Shown: in pieces, positions 8,539-18,492 of the stretch
How positions within the stretch are numbered: position 1 is the first letter of the stretch
Layout: each line of letters starts with the position of its first letter
Source of the DNA: Pseudomonas sp. dw_612
GTDB lineage: Bacteria > Pseudomonadota > Gammaproteobacteria > Pseudomonadales > Pseudomonadaceae
Direction of reading: 5' to 3'
Assembly (NCBI RefSeq): GCF_018449725.1
Contig: NZ_JAAVVC010000011.1
Span: 1-64,000, forward strand
DNA length: 64,000 nt
Made by a program: the position numbers and the translations under genes
Notes under the pieces: generated by a model
The model's database searches: none
Seen by the model: the letters and a program-made list of their open reading frames with translations, nothing else
Told to the model about the DNA's origin: nothing

Positions 8539-8667
8539 TGATGAATACCCTCCCTCGGGACGATTGGTCGGCAGCTCCTGAAGCCGCTCGGCTGCCTGCA
8601 AACAAATTTTGACATCGCCCCGCACGGACGCAATCGCCTTATCATTTTCATTTGTCTGGATATTTTA

Positions 8668-9504
8668 ATGAGTGTTCCGCAAAAGACATCAAGCCTGTAT
8701 GGCCTTTCCAAAAATCTGATATTGCATCGTCATCTGATTTTCCAGATGACCAAGCGTGAAGTTGTTGGCCGGTACCGGGGTTCGGTACTGGGCTTGCTCT
8801 GGTCATTCCTGAACCCGCTCATGATGCTGAGCGTCTATACGTTTGTATTTTCTGTCGTGTTCAAATCGCGCTGGGGGATTTCGCCTCCCGGGACCGAGGA
8901 GAGCAAAACCATGTTTGCGATCATGCTTTTTGCCGGACTGATCGTGCATGCCGTATTCGCCGAAGTCATAAACCGCTCCCCAAGCATCGTGTTAAGCAAC
9001 GTCAACTACGTCAAAAAAGTGGTTTTCCCGCTGGAAATCCTGCCGATCGTAACGCTCGGCGCGGCTCTTTTTCATGGCCTGGTTAGTCTGACTGTCCTGA
9101 TACTGGCGTATGCGATCTTTCAGGGCGTTCCTCATCTCACCATTCTATTGGCCCCGGTAGTGATGCTCCCCCTTATTGTCCTGACACTGGGCCTGGCATG
9201 GATACTGGCATCACTGGGGGTCTACCTTCAGGATGTGGGACAGACCACCGGCATAATCACGACGATCATGTTGTTTCTATCACCTGTCTTTTTCCCCTTG
9301 CATTCTCTACCTGAACAGTATCAAACCATCATCCTGCTCAACCCGCTGACCTTCATCATCGAACAAATGAGGGAAATTCTGGTTTGGGGACGGATGCCCG
9401 ACTTTTTGGGGTTGGGTGTCTATTTGATTGTTTCAATAATCGTCGCCGCTGCCGGATACGCGTGGTTCCAGAAAACAAGATCGGGTTTCGCTGATGTCCT
9501 CTGA
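8668..9504 (+). CDS. wzm: O-antigen ABC transporter permease, Wzm
   Basis: Wzm is the membrane half of the exporter that moves completed lipid-linked O-polysaccharide across the inner membrane. The 278-residue ABC-2-type protein has about six membrane segments. Its amphipathic N-terminal region is followed by REVVGRYRGSVLGLLWSFLN, the conserved first-segment signature of polysaccharide permeases. The C-terminal part contains LNPLTFIIEQMREIL, also typical. It overlaps wzt by 11 bases, so the two subunits are translationally coupled. Its presence, and the lack of wzx and wzy, point to the ABC-transporter-dependent pathway. Confidence 0.92.
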   Translation: MSVPQKTSSLYGLSKNLILHRHLIFQMTKREVVGRYRGSVLGLLWSFLNPLMMLSVYTFVFSVVFKSRWGISPPGTEESKTMFAIMLFAGLIVHAVFAEVINRSPSIVLSNVNYVKKVVFPLEILPIVTLGAALFHGLVSLTVLILAYAIFQGVPHLTILLAPVVMLPLIVLTLGLAWILASLGVYLQDVGQTTGIITTIMLFLSPVFFPLHSLPEQYQTIILLNPLTFIIEQMREILVWGRMPDFLGLGVYLIVSIIVAAAGYAWFQKTRSGFADVL

Positions 9505-10924
9505 AGTTATTGCGGTAGATCCTTCTGCGGTGCTAGCGCCGGTATCGACGCTGGCCATTCGTGTTGAAAACCTGAGTAAGTGTTTTCATATCTACGAGCG
9601 CCCTCGCCAACGATTGCAGCAACTGTTAGTGGCCCCACTCAAAAGCCGGTTTCAAAACGCACACGTCAAATACTATCGAGAGTTCTGGGCGCTCAAGAAC
9701 ATTAATTTCGAAATATCTCGTGGCGAGACGGTTGGCATCATCGGCAAAAACGGATCAGGCAAATCCACCTTGCTGCAGATCATCTGCGGAACACTGACTG
9801 CCTCTGAAGGCTCGGTCGAAGTAAATGGGCGGATTGCCGCCCTATTGGAGTTAGGTTCAGGCTTCAACCCAGACTTCACCGGCCGGGAAAATATTTACCT
9901 TAACGGCACAATTCTGGGGCTGACCCGCCAGGAGATCGACGACCGATTCGCCGACATCGAAGCCTTTGCCGATATCGGCGACTTCATTGATCAACAGGTC
10001 AAATCCTACTCCAGCGGCATGGCCGTACGCCTGGCTTTTGCGGTAGCGATCAACGCTGATCCGGAAATCCTTATCGTCGATGAAGCACTTTCGGTAGGTG
10101 ACGAATTATTCCAGCGCAAGTGTTTTTCGAGAATTGAAGCCATTCGACAAAAAGGCGCCACAATTCTATTCGTCTCTCACGCCGGCAGCGCCATTATCGA
10201 GTTGTGCGATCGCGCCATCCTACTGGACAGCGGGGACAAGTTGACAGAAGGCGCACCCAAGCAAGTAGTCGGCAACTACCAGAAAATGCTCTACGCCGCT
10301 GCAGATCGACGGACAATCATTCGCCAGCAAATTATCGATGGCGATCTAAGCACTGCTGGCGCGCCTGAGCCAGGCAACGATGTATTTACAAATGAGATAG
10401 AGCAGGACCAGCCTCTCATCGAGATGGACGAAAGCTATGATCCGGGCCTTAAGCCGGACAGCACGATCGAATACCAGGACCACGGCGCTCGAATCAGGGA
10501 TCCGGGCGTTTTTACACAATCAGGCATCAAGGTTAACAATCTGGTTCGTGGTCGTAGCTACCTGTATCGGTACTCGGTGGATTTCTCAAGGGACTGTGAG
10601 CGCGTACGCTTCAGCATGCTGATCAAGACAGTCAGCGGCGCAGAACTGGGCGGGGCCATGTCTGCTGCCTCGATAGGTGAATCGATAGAGCTCGTAGAAA
10701 ATGGAAAAACCGTCGAAGTACAGTTCAAATTCACTTGCAACCTGACTCCCGGCCTTTTCTTCCTAAACGCCGGCGTGACCGGTCTGACAAATGACACTGA
10801 AACCTTCCTTCATCGCGCCCTGGATGCTGCGGCGTTTCGCGTGATGAACGAGTCCGACTGCTTAGCAACTAGCCTAGTTGATTTCCACTGCTCCCCGACA
10901 TTGAATATTGTTCAAGGACGATAA
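9494..10924 (+). CDS. wzt: O-antigen ABC transporter ATP-binding protein with carbohydrate-binding domain, Wzt
   Basis: The nucleotide-binding domain covers about residues 20-260, with Walker A GKNGSGKST (84-92), signature YSSGMAVRLAFA and Walker B ILIVDEALSVGDE. After a linker of about 80 residues rich in acidic groups comes a beta-rich C-terminal domain (about 335-470). It corresponds to the Wzt carbohydrate-binding domain, which in E. coli O9a-type systems recognises the capped non-reducing end and licenses export. At 476 residues it is longer than exporters lacking this domain. The next gene, a sulfotransferase-like/coiled-coil/GT fusion, starts 4 bases after this stop, so the cap recognised may be made by that neighbour (inference). 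Confidence 0.92.
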   Translation: MSSEVIAVDPSAVLAPVSTLAIRVENLSKCFHIYERPRQRLQQLLVAPLKSRFQNAHVKYYREFWALKNINFEISRGETVGIIGKNGSGKSTLLQIICGTLTASEGSVEVNGRIAALLELGSGFNPDFTGRENIYLNGTILGLTRQEIDDRFADIEAFADIGDFIDQQVKSYSSGMAVRLAFAVAINADPEILIVDEALSVGDELFQRKCFSRIEAIRQKGATILFVSHAGSAIIELCDRAILLDSGDKLTEGAPKQVVGNYQKMLYAAADRRTIIRQQIIDGDLSTAGAPEPGNDVFTNEIEQDQPLIEMDESYDPGLKPDSTIEYQDHGARIRDPGVFTQSGIKVNNLVRGRSYLYRYSVDFSRDCERVRFSMLIKTVSGAELGGAMSAASIGESIELVENGKTVEVQFKFTCNLTPGLFFLNAGVTGLTNDTETFLHRALDAAAFRVMNESDCLATSLVDFHCSPTLNIVQGR

Positions 10925-10928
10925 GATT

Positions 10929-13900
10929 ATGACCATTAAAAAAATCATTATTGTTCTGGGCATGCACCGCAGCGGAACCAGCGCCCTTACACGCGCACTC
11001 AGCACCATGGGTATCGGTTTGGGCGACACCTTGCACCCAGCCGGCGTAGACAACCCTACCGGCTTCTGGGAAGACCGAGACGTCATCAGCATTAATAACA
11101 AACTCTTAAGCCGATTGGGCTCTGCCTATGACAGGGTCGGCGTACTGGATGTTGATCTGAGTGATGACCCTATCGTTGAAGTGATTTATCAAGAAGCCAA
11201 GACGCTCATCGTCGAGAAAACGGCTGGCATCCTGATGTGGGGCATGAAAGATCCGCGGATACCGCGGCTATTGCCCTTCTGGCAGAAACTACTGACAGAG
11301 CTCGAATTCGACATTAGTTATGTCATCGCCCTGCGCAATCCATTAAATGTTGCCAACTCTTTAGCTCATCGCAATCAATTCGCCAGCCTGAAGTCCTATC
11401 TTCTGTGGCTGGAACATATGCTGCAGGCGGTTTCTTATACCACTTCGGAGAAACGGTTGGTTGTGGGTTACGATAACTTGCTGAGTAATCCTCGCCAGGA
11501 AATTCTTCGTATCTCGGCAGCGCTTGAGCTACCTGAGCCAATCGAAGATGAGATATCGACTTACATCAATGAATTTCTTGATCCAGGATTACGTCACGCC
11601 CAGCATTCCGAAAGCGAATTACTCAACGGACAGATTGAACCGAAGCTACTTGTCGAGGCTTATCAGCTGCTTAACGAGTGCGCGCTGGACAAGATCGCAA
11701 TCAATAGTGAAGTATTTGAAGATTGCCTCAAGCCCATGCTGGCCGAACTCAGAGGCATGCTGCCGACGCTCGAACTCATCGCAAGCTCCGAGCGCACTGC
11801 AGAGGTAGAGAGCCAGAGAGTCCTGGACCTCAATGTGAAACTGCACTCAAGCGAAGAACATCTCCATGCCGCTTTAAAATCCCTGAACAATGCCAACCTG
11901 GAAAACATTTCCTTGAAGGCGCAGATCAATGCGCTAACCGTCGCGACTGAAACGACACACAGCGCCACGGCGGCAGAAACACACAACCTGATCGCGCAGA
12001 TTCGAGGACTGGAGGCACTTTGTAATACTCTGAAATTCGAAGCGGAAAGATCAGCCCTTGATCAACAGTCCTTGCTCGCCGAAAAAGATGAAGCGATTGC
12101 GAACCTAAGCAGTAATTTATCGTTAACGCAGACGGTGCCAAGTGATGAACGGAGGTTCAACAACGATGCTGGCATTACTCAACTAACGGCTGAAAATACC
12201 CGCCTCAAATCAGAACTGGCGAAAGTAACACCCCAACTCCAAACACAAGCGATACATCTGGACACCTTGAAAGCCTCTGAATTGTTGTCTGCCAAGCAGA
12301 TACAAGAGCTGGAGACCTCTTTAGCCACGGCCGAAGTCGAGCAGAAAAAACATCGTTTGTTCGAGGAAAACGCATTACGTGAACTCGAACTGAAGCAAAC
12401 ACATATTCAAGTCCTGTCCAACTCTTGGACACGGTTCTTCAACTCACGGACCTGGCGACTGATCAGCCTGCTAACCATTAAAAGAAGGCCACCGGCTGTG
12501 GTTCTTCATAATGGAGAACCTTTTGACGAGCACTATTACCTGAGGACTTACCCCGATGTGAAAGTAGCGGGTATACCGGCTGCCATTCACTATCTGTGTC
12601 ATGGTCTTCAAGAAGGACGAGCCGGCTCTGCTAACTCAGAAAGCATAAAGCACGCCTCCGCATCGGAGCATCAGGTCGCCGACGCACCGCTCGCGCTGAG
12701 CGGTAATTTGATACATGACACAACATTACCGTTCAATGCCGATTTCTACCAAGCCATGTATCCCGACATCGTCAAGTCGGGAATCGATCCAGAATGGCAC
12801 TTCCTGGAGCATGGGCGGGCTGAGGGCCGCCTCGGCCATGTTCCTACTATCGCGTTGAGTCGGCCAATCGAGTCGCTGCCTACGGATAAATCCACCATCC
12901 TTCTGATCAGCCATGAGGCTTCCAGAACGGGTGCTCCTATCCTCAGCCTGAATATCGTCCAGCATCTCACCTCGCAGTTCAACGTGGTGGTGTTGCTGTT
13001 CGGTGATGGCCCACTGGAAGAGTCTTTTATCTCATCCGGGGCGATAGTCGCCGGCCCCGTGGATCTTCGTCATAAACCGATAAATGCCGAATGGATAATG
13101 GGCCAATTCCTCGATAAGTATTCCTTTGAATTTGCAATCGTGAATAGTCTGGAATCTTATGTAGCGCTCAAACCGTTGGCTGATCGGTATATCCCTACAG
13201 TTAGTTTGATTCACGAATTCGCGGTGTACACCCGACCACGCACGGCCATTCAAAACGCAGTCTTGTGGGCCAGTCAAACCGTTTTTTCTGCGAGCGTTAC
13301 ACTCGAAAGCGCGGCACTCGTATTGCCCGAAATGACTCAGTGCGAACTTCCGGTCTTGTCGCAAGGAAAAAGCATTGTCCCTGCCGAAGCACATGACCCG
13401 GCTCATCTCGAAGCAGAGAAAGCAATGCTGCAAGCAGTGATGCGCCCGGACGGACCTGAAGACGATACGATCGTTATTCTGGGAGCCGGCTGGGTGCAGA
13501 TCCGCAAGGGTGTAGACCTGTTTATTGAATGCGCGACCCGCGTTCTAAACTCACCGATAGGTCACAAATGCCGTTTTGTCTGGATTGGTAATAATTACAA
13601 TCCAGAGCAAGACACTCATTACTCGGTGTATCTACATGATCAGATTCAGCGTGCAGGGATTACAGAGCGACTCACTATCATTTCGGAAACAGCTGCAATT
13701 GAGCATGTCTACGCCTTGAGCGACATGATGCTGCTGAGCTCCCGTCTGGATCCATTGCCCAACGTGGCTATTGACGCCATGGTAAGGGGCTTGCCAGTCC
13801 TGTGCTTCGACAAGACGACGGGGATTGCCGACATACTTAAACGCAATGGTCTTCAGGAAGAATGCGTCGCACCGTACCTGGACACCCATAGCATGGCCGA

Positions 13901-15077
13901 CAAACTCATTCGATTGGCGTCGTCGCAAGAAGCTCGGGATCAGGTCGCAACGCAGGCCAAAGCTCTGGCTGCACGTGAATTCAATATGCCCCATTACGTC
14001 GAACAGTTACTCGCCCTTACAAAAGTAAACGCAGCTTTGTCCCGCCAGGAGCAGATTGACGTCGCTACGATCGAACAAGCCAGTGTCGTTGATCTTGGAT
14101 ACTACCCTCCGGCGAGCGTGCAATTAGCAGGGGCTACCGAGGCCATTCGCCGGTATGTTCGCTCTTGGGCACGCGGACTGTTGCGACGCAAGCTATTCCC
14201 GGGTTTCGATCCGGCCGTATATCACAGTATGAATGCCCTGGCGATTGGGGCTCAGGATCCGCTGGCACACTTTCTACGTTCCGGCCGCCCCGAAGGGCCA
14301 TGGAACTGCCAGCACCTTTCATGGGAAGAGGACTACGCGACCTCGGCCAAGAGCAAATCTCTGATATTTATCAGCCTGCGCTCTTGCGACTTGATGGAAA
14401 AAATCATCACGCTACTGCCGAAAAACCCCGGCACCACCGATCTCGTCGTTCTTGTTCCGGACGAGTTAACCGCTCTTTCCATGAAGCAACATTTTCAGGA
14501 GCAGCCGTACTCTTCACTGAGTATATTGGTGACTGAAGACCGGCCATTACTCACAACACTGACCCATTTGGCGAACACGCCTTATCAGGATTATGACGCG
14601 ATTGGTCATATCAACTTGAGTATCGATCCGCTCGACATAGATTTCAGTGATCGAGACACCTATCAACAGTACCTGATCGAAAACATGATAGGCGGCCGGT
14701 ACAACGCGCTGAAAGTCATTGTTGGTCGCTTGAGCCGTACTTCATCGGATGTAGATCTGGGGATGATCTTCCCTGACGACCCGAACGTTCATGCCCTTGT
14801 TGACGATGCGGCAATCATTTCCACCCTTTGCGAATCGCTTGGGTTTGACGTTCCCACGTCACATCACCTTCCATTCCCCATGAATGGTTCGTTCTGGAGC
14901 TCGCCAGAAATTTGGGGCCGCTTCCTGACCGGTGACGGTGGCTGGAAATCGACGCTGAAGAGCCTGAAACTTTCTGCTTCGGACCAGGAAAACGTCCTTG
15001 CACGCCTGCTGGCTCAAGCCTGTCGTAGCCACGGTAAAAGCATCGCTACTACCGTAGTTCCCGGCATTACCTACTAA
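10929..15077 (+). CDS. Multidomain sulfotransferase-like / coiled-coil / GT4 / RgpF-like protein
   Basis: This 1382-residue protein combines several activities. Residues 1-270 resemble bacterial sulfotransferases: a PAPS-binding loop LGMHRSGTSAL (10-20) and a second phosphate motif ALRNPLNVANSLAHR (134-148). Residues 285-495 are a heptad-rich predicted coiled coil ending in SRTWRL. Two short modules with YPD..HY/HF..HG..EGR follow (532-566 and 602-636). A GT4 domain (about 655-1010) has HEASRTGAPILSLN, QIRKGVDLF and SRLDPLPNVAIDAM. A third module leads to a C-terminal RgpF-like region that lacks the motifs kept in the next gene. I chose ATG 10929 (AAGGA about 10 bases upstream) over a TTG inside wzt. 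Sulfation of the O-chain is inferred, not shown. Confidence 0.8.
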   Translation: MTIKKIIIVLGMHRSGTSALTRALSTMGIGLGDTLHPAGVDNPTGFWEDRDVISINNKLLSRLGSAYDRVGVLDVDLSDDPIVEVIYQEAKTLIVEKTAGILMWGMKDPRIPRLLPFWQKLLTELEFDISYVIALRNPLNVANSLAHRNQFASLKSYLLWLEHMLQAVSYTTSEKRLVVGYDNLLSNPRQEILRISAALELPEPIEDEISTYINEFLDPGLRHAQHSESELLNGQIEPKLLVEAYQLLNECALDKIAINSEVFEDCLKPMLAELRGMLPTLELIASSERTAEVESQRVLDLNVKLHSSEEHLHAALKSLNNANLENISLKAQINALTVATETTHSATAAETHNLIAQIRGLEALCNTLKFEAERSALDQQSLLAEKDEAIANLSSNLSLTQTVPSDERRFNNDAGITQLTAENTRLKSELAKVTPQLQTQAIHLDTLKASELLSAKQIQELETSLATAEVEQKKHRLFEENALRELELKQTHIQVLSNSWTRFFNSRTWRLISLLTIKRRPPAVVLHNGEPFDEHYYLRTYPDVKVAGIPAAIHYLCHGLQEGRAGSANSESIKHASASEHQVADAPLALSGNLIHDTTLPFNADFYQAMYPDIVKSGIDPEWHFLEHGRAEGRLGHVPTIALSRPIESLPTDKSTILLISHEASRTGAPILSLNIVQHLTSQFNVVVLLFGDGPLEESFISSGAIVAGPVDLRHKPINAEWIMGQFLDKYSFEFAIVNSLESYVALKPLADRYIPTVSLIHEFAVYTRPRTAIQNAVLWASQTVFSASVTLESAALVLPEMTQCELPVLSQGKSIVPAEAHDPAHLEAEKAMLQAVMRPDGPEDDTIVILGAGWVQIRKGVDLFIECATRVLNSPIGHKCRFVWIGNNYNPEQDTHYSVYLHDQIQRAGITERLTIISETAAIEHVYALSDMMLLSSRLDPLPNVAIDAMVRGLPVLCFDKTTGIADILKRNGLQEECVAPYLDTHSMADKLIRLASSQEARDQVATQAKALAAREFNMPHYVEQLLALTKVNAALSRQEQIDVATIEQASVVDLGYYPPASVQLAGATEAIRRYVRSWARGLLRRKLFPGFDPAVYHSMNALAIGAQDPLAHFLRSGRPEGPWNCQHLSWEEDYATSAKSKSLIFISLRSCDLMEKIITLLPKNPGTTDLVVLVPDELTALSMKQHFQEQPYSSLSILVTEDRPLLTTLTHLANTPYQDYDAIGHINLSIDPLDIDFSDRDTYQQYLIENMIGGRYNALKVIVGRLSRTSSDVDLGMIFPDDPNVHALVDDAAIISTLCESLGFDVPTSHHLPFPMNGSFWSSPEIWGRFLTGDGGWKSTLKSLKLSASDQENVLARLLAQACRSHGKSIATTVVPGITY

Positions 15078-15098
15078 CTTGAGTGCAGTCGATTTTTC

Positions 15099-17558
15099 AT
15101 GAGCCAACCCAAGAAAAAACTATTACGCCGTGCCGCCGGTCGAATCAAACGGCTGGCGAGTCGCGTAATTAAAAATTTGTATGCGCGCATTTATGTTTTC
15201 ATCAACCGTTCAACGATCCAGTTTGACCCGGATTTCTACCTCGCTCAATACCCGGATATTGAAGCAATGGGAGTGGATCCGTACCGCCATTATGTATTTC
15301 ACGGCAGGCATGAAGGCCGCGTGGGGCAATCACCACAGTTGGAAAACGCCGGCGATATAGCTCTGCTCGACCCCTCGAAAGAAACAGTATTGGTGGTGAG
15401 CCACGAGGCATCGCGCACAGGGGCTCCAATTTTGAGCCTCAATCTCGTAATACGCCTGCAACAAAGATACAACGTGATTGCAATGGTGCTGGGTGAAGGG
15501 GAACTGCTGGACGATTTTAAAAAATCAGGTGCCATCGTAATCAATTCAAATGGGCTTCGCTCCAGCCCTGATCATGCTCGCGTGCTGATAGACAAACTCT
15601 GTCAATTGATAACAATCAAGTTCGCATTGATCAACAGCATTGAGTCACGCATTGTTTTGCCTGGATTGGCCATTAACTTCGTCCCGACCATCAGCCTCAT
15701 TCACGAATTCGCCGCCTACATCCGGCCTAAAATAGCTTTCACCGATATGATGTTCTGGTCAACTGAGGTTGTTTTCTCTTCAACGGTGATTCATCAAAGT
15801 GCAACCAAAGAGTTCCCTTCTCTGGCGGAGCGTCCTGTGCACATCCTGCCGCAAGGGCGCTGTGAGGTAACATTCAAAGACACCGAAGAAGATAAATTAT
15901 CGGATGAAAAAGAAAAACTGCATTCTGTGTTTAAACGCCTGAAGGGCAATAACAAGAAAATTGTCCTCGGAGCGGGAATGATCCAGCTCCGCAAAGGCGT
16001 AGATCTTTTTATTGACTGCGCACTAAGAGTACTGGAGCGCGGAGAAATAAATGACCTGCACTTTGTTTGGGTAGGGAAAGGCTATGACCCTGAGAACGAC
16101 GTCCAATACTCAGCTTATTTATATGATCAGGTTCTGCGGGCGGGGCTTGAGAATCACATCACCTTCCTGCCGGAAACACCTGAAATTGATGTAGCGTACG
16201 AACATGCTACGGCTGTTTTGATTACATCTCGACTTGACCCTCTACCTAATGTCGCTATCGACGCGATGTGCCAAGGAATACCGGTTCTTTGCTTCGAGCG
16301 CACAACTGGAGTGGTCGACTTCTTGAATCAATGCGGATTAGGCGAAGCCTGCGTTGCTCGCTACCTGCACGTACCGGAACTGGCAGATAAGTTACTCGCC
16401 CTACTAAGTGCGCCTGAAGCCATAATCCGCATGAGCTCGATTTTGAAAGAGAACGCCGCGCACGTTTTCTCGATGGATACTTACGTTCGAGAACTTGAGT
16501 TGATCGCGGCATCGGCGGTGTCTCGTGCGGCGCAGGAAAAGCTGGATTCAATGACCATTAATGAGTCCAGCGTTTATAGAGAAGACTTTGTCGCCCACCA
16601 TTTGAGGGGCGGCACTCGTTTTGAGACGGTGAGACTCTATGTCAGGGCCTGGGCCAGCGACGTGGGGAAACGCAAGCTATTTCCAGGCTTCCACCCGGGG
16701 GTTTTTGCCGATCTATATAGTAAACACGTCCAAACCCAGGATCCTCTGGCCAGCTACCTGCGACATGAGCAACCTTCTGGGCCCTGGCTACATGAGGTGA
16801 TAACGCCAAACACCATCACCACCGCCCAGCCGGAGTTGGCAAAGATTGCACTTCATGTGCATGTTTACTACATCGATCTATTTGATCAGCTACTTGGATG
16901 CCTGAATAACAACAAGGCACACCCCGATCTCTTTCTGAGCGTACCCAATGAGCAGGTCAGGCATGACCTGCAAGCCAGTTGCCAACGGTATAAAGGGAAG
17001 GTAATTGCCATTGAGGTTGTACCGAACAAAGGAAGAGACATCGGTCCATTTCTCAGCGCATTCGATCAGCGCCACCTGACTGATTATGAAATTGTTGGTC
17101 ACCTCCATACCAAGAAAACCAAAGACTACAAGGATCCTGAGGTCGGGCAGATCTGGTACAATTTTTTGTTGGAAAATCTGTTGGGTTCTTCGCACGCGAT
17201 GGCCGATGTCATTCTGGCAAAAATGATTGACGACCCGCGAATCGGCCTGGTCTTTGCCGACGACCCCAACGTGGTTGGCTGGGATGCTAACCACCCCTAT
17301 GCAGAACAGTTTTCTGGTAAGTTAGGCTTATCCTCGCTGCCCTCGAGCATCGTGTTCCCCATCGGTACGATGTTTTGGGCCCGCACTGAAAGTCTCAAGC
17401 CGTTTATCGCGCTAGGGTTGACGTGGGATGACTACCCCGAGGAACCGCTTCCTTATGACGGCAGTATCCTGCATGCACTGGAAAGGCTTTTCCCTACGGT
17501 GGTGCTATCCCAAGGTTACGAGATCTCCTTAACTAATATTCAGAACATCACGAGATAA
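15099..17558 (+). CDS. GT4 glycosyltransferase fused to RgpF-like rhamnan synthesis domain
   Basis: The 819-residue protein parallels the last 800 residues of the preceding gene. A basic N-terminus is followed by a YPD..HY..HG..EGR module (42-74). A GT4 domain follows (about 95-450) with SHEASRTGAPILSLN, GAGMIQLRKGVDLF and SRLDPLPNVAIDAM. A second module contains KLFPGFHPGVF. The C-terminal RgpF-like domain (about 570-819) includes VPNKGRDIGPFL and GHLHTKKTK. RgpF proteins belong to rhamnan backbone synthesis in streptococci, which fits a rhamnose-containing O-chain here. It starts 21 bases after its paralogue. The sequence is AT-rich compared with the flanking housekeeping genes. Confidence 0.85.
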   Translation: MSQPKKKLLRRAAGRIKRLASRVIKNLYARIYVFINRSTIQFDPDFYLAQYPDIEAMGVDPYRHYVFHGRHEGRVGQSPQLENAGDIALLDPSKETVLVVSHEASRTGAPILSLNLVIRLQQRYNVIAMVLGEGELLDDFKKSGAIVINSNGLRSSPDHARVLIDKLCQLITIKFALINSIESRIVLPGLAINFVPTISLIHEFAAYIRPKIAFTDMMFWSTEVVFSSTVIHQSATKEFPSLAERPVHILPQGRCEVTFKDTEEDKLSDEKEKLHSVFKRLKGNNKKIVLGAGMIQLRKGVDLFIDCALRVLERGEINDLHFVWVGKGYDPENDVQYSAYLYDQVLRAGLENHITFLPETPEIDVAYEHATAVLITSRLDPLPNVAIDAMCQGIPVLCFERTTGVVDFLNQCGLGEACVARYLHVPELADKLLALLSAPEAIIRMSSILKENAAHVFSMDTYVRELELIAASAVSRAAQEKLDSMTINESSVYREDFVAHHLRGGTRFETVRLYVRAWASDVGKRKLFPGFHPGVFADLYSKHVQTQDPLASYLRHEQPSGPWLHEVITPNTITTAQPELAKIALHVHVYYIDLFDQLLGCLNNNKAHPDLFLSVPNEQVRHDLQASCQRYKGKVIAIEVVPNKGRDIGPFLSAFDQRHLTDYEIVGHLHTKKTKDYKDPEVGQIWYNFLLENLLGSSHAMADVILAKMIDDPRIGLVFADDPNVVGWDANHPYAEQFSGKLGLSSLPSSIVFPIGTMFWARTESLKPFIALGLTWDDYPEEPLPYDGSILHALERLFPTVVLSQGYEISLTNIQNITR

Positions 17559-17559
17559 A

Positions 17560-18492
17560 ATGAAAATTTTAATTTTTGGCGGCGGCGGTTTTATTGGTTC
17601 TGCTATCGCGGATCGTCTCTTGGCCGATGGTCATGCGTTGCGTATCTTCGAGCGCCCAAGAGTCGAACCTTACCGAAAATTCTCCACTGGCGAGTCCGTT
17701 GAATGGATCACCGGCGACCTGATGAGCAATCACGATGTCAGCGAGGCGCTGGACGGCATGGATGCGGTATTGCATCTGGTCTCGACCACGCTGCCAAAGA
17801 CATCTAACGATGACCCTATTTACGATGTGCAGAGTAATCTGGTTGCCACACTCCAGATACTGAATGCTATGGTCGCAAAGCGCGTGTCCCGGATCATTTT
17901 CATTTCCTCCGGTGGAACCGTGTATGGCCCACCAACCTATTTGCCGATCGACGAGCTTCATCCAACCGAACCACAGGTGTCCTATGGCATCACCAAGCTA
18001 GCGATCGAAAAGTTCCTGCTGATGTATCAGCACTTGCACGGTATCAACGCGACGGTATTACGAGTAACCAATCCTTATGGCGAACGGCAGCGCGTTGAAA
18101 CCGCCCAAGGCGCGGTAGGCGTATTCCTGAGCCGGGCGCTGAAAGATGAATCCATCCAGATTTGGGGGGATGGCAGCGTGACCCGAGATTACATCTATGT
18201 TTCGGATGTCGCCGAAGCCTTTGCTTTATCACTGAAGTATGAAGGCCCTTACAGTGTATTCAACATCAGCTCTGGAACCGGTGTCAGCATTAATGAACTG
18301 ATCGAACGGATCGAGACCGTGGTCGATGGAACCATTTCCAAAGAATATCTGCCAGGTCGTCCCTACGATGTCCCCGTAAGTGTTCTGGACAATGCACTGG
18401 CCGCCAGAGAGTTGAATTGGTCACCTAAAGTCGGTCTGGATGATGGGTTAAAATTAACCTCTACATGGATGAAGAGAACAATCGGAAAATGA
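17560..18492 (+). CDS. NAD-dependent nucleotide-sugar epimerase/dehydratase
   Basis: This 310-residue extended SDR is probably a UDP-sugar 4-epimerase or a related enzyme supplying an O-antigen precursor. It shows the NAD motif GGGGFIGSAI at the N-terminus, SSGGTVYGPP with the catalytic Ser/Thr near residue 125, and Tyr/Lys in YGITK near 147. NPYGERQ and GDGSVTRDYIYVSDVAEA are typical of the GalE-like branch. The start ATG 17560 follows the previous stop by one base, and the next gene overlaps its stop in ATGA, so the genes are tightly coupled. The exact substrate is not recognisable. Confidence 0.85.
   Translation: MKILIFGGGGFIGSAIADRLLADGHALRIFERPRVEPYRKFSTGESVEWITGDLMSNHDVSEALDGMDAVLHLVSTTLPKTSNDDPIYDVQSNLVATLQILNAMVAKRVSRIIFISSGGTVYGPPTYLPIDELHPTEPQVSYGITKLAIEKFLLMYQHLHGINATVLRVTNPYGERQRVETAQGAVGVFLSRALKDESIQIWGDGSVTRDYIYVSDVAEAFALSLKYEGPYSVFNISSGTGVSINELIERIETVVDGTISKEYLPGRPYDVPVSVLDNALAARELNWSPKVGLDDGLKLTSTWMKRTIGK

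Noticed and set aside
10908..10928. Upstream TTG start for the sulfotransferase-like/GT4 protein
   Set aside because: It lies inside the end of wzt; ATG 10929 has a proper ribosome site and the sulfotransferase-like fold begins directly after it.
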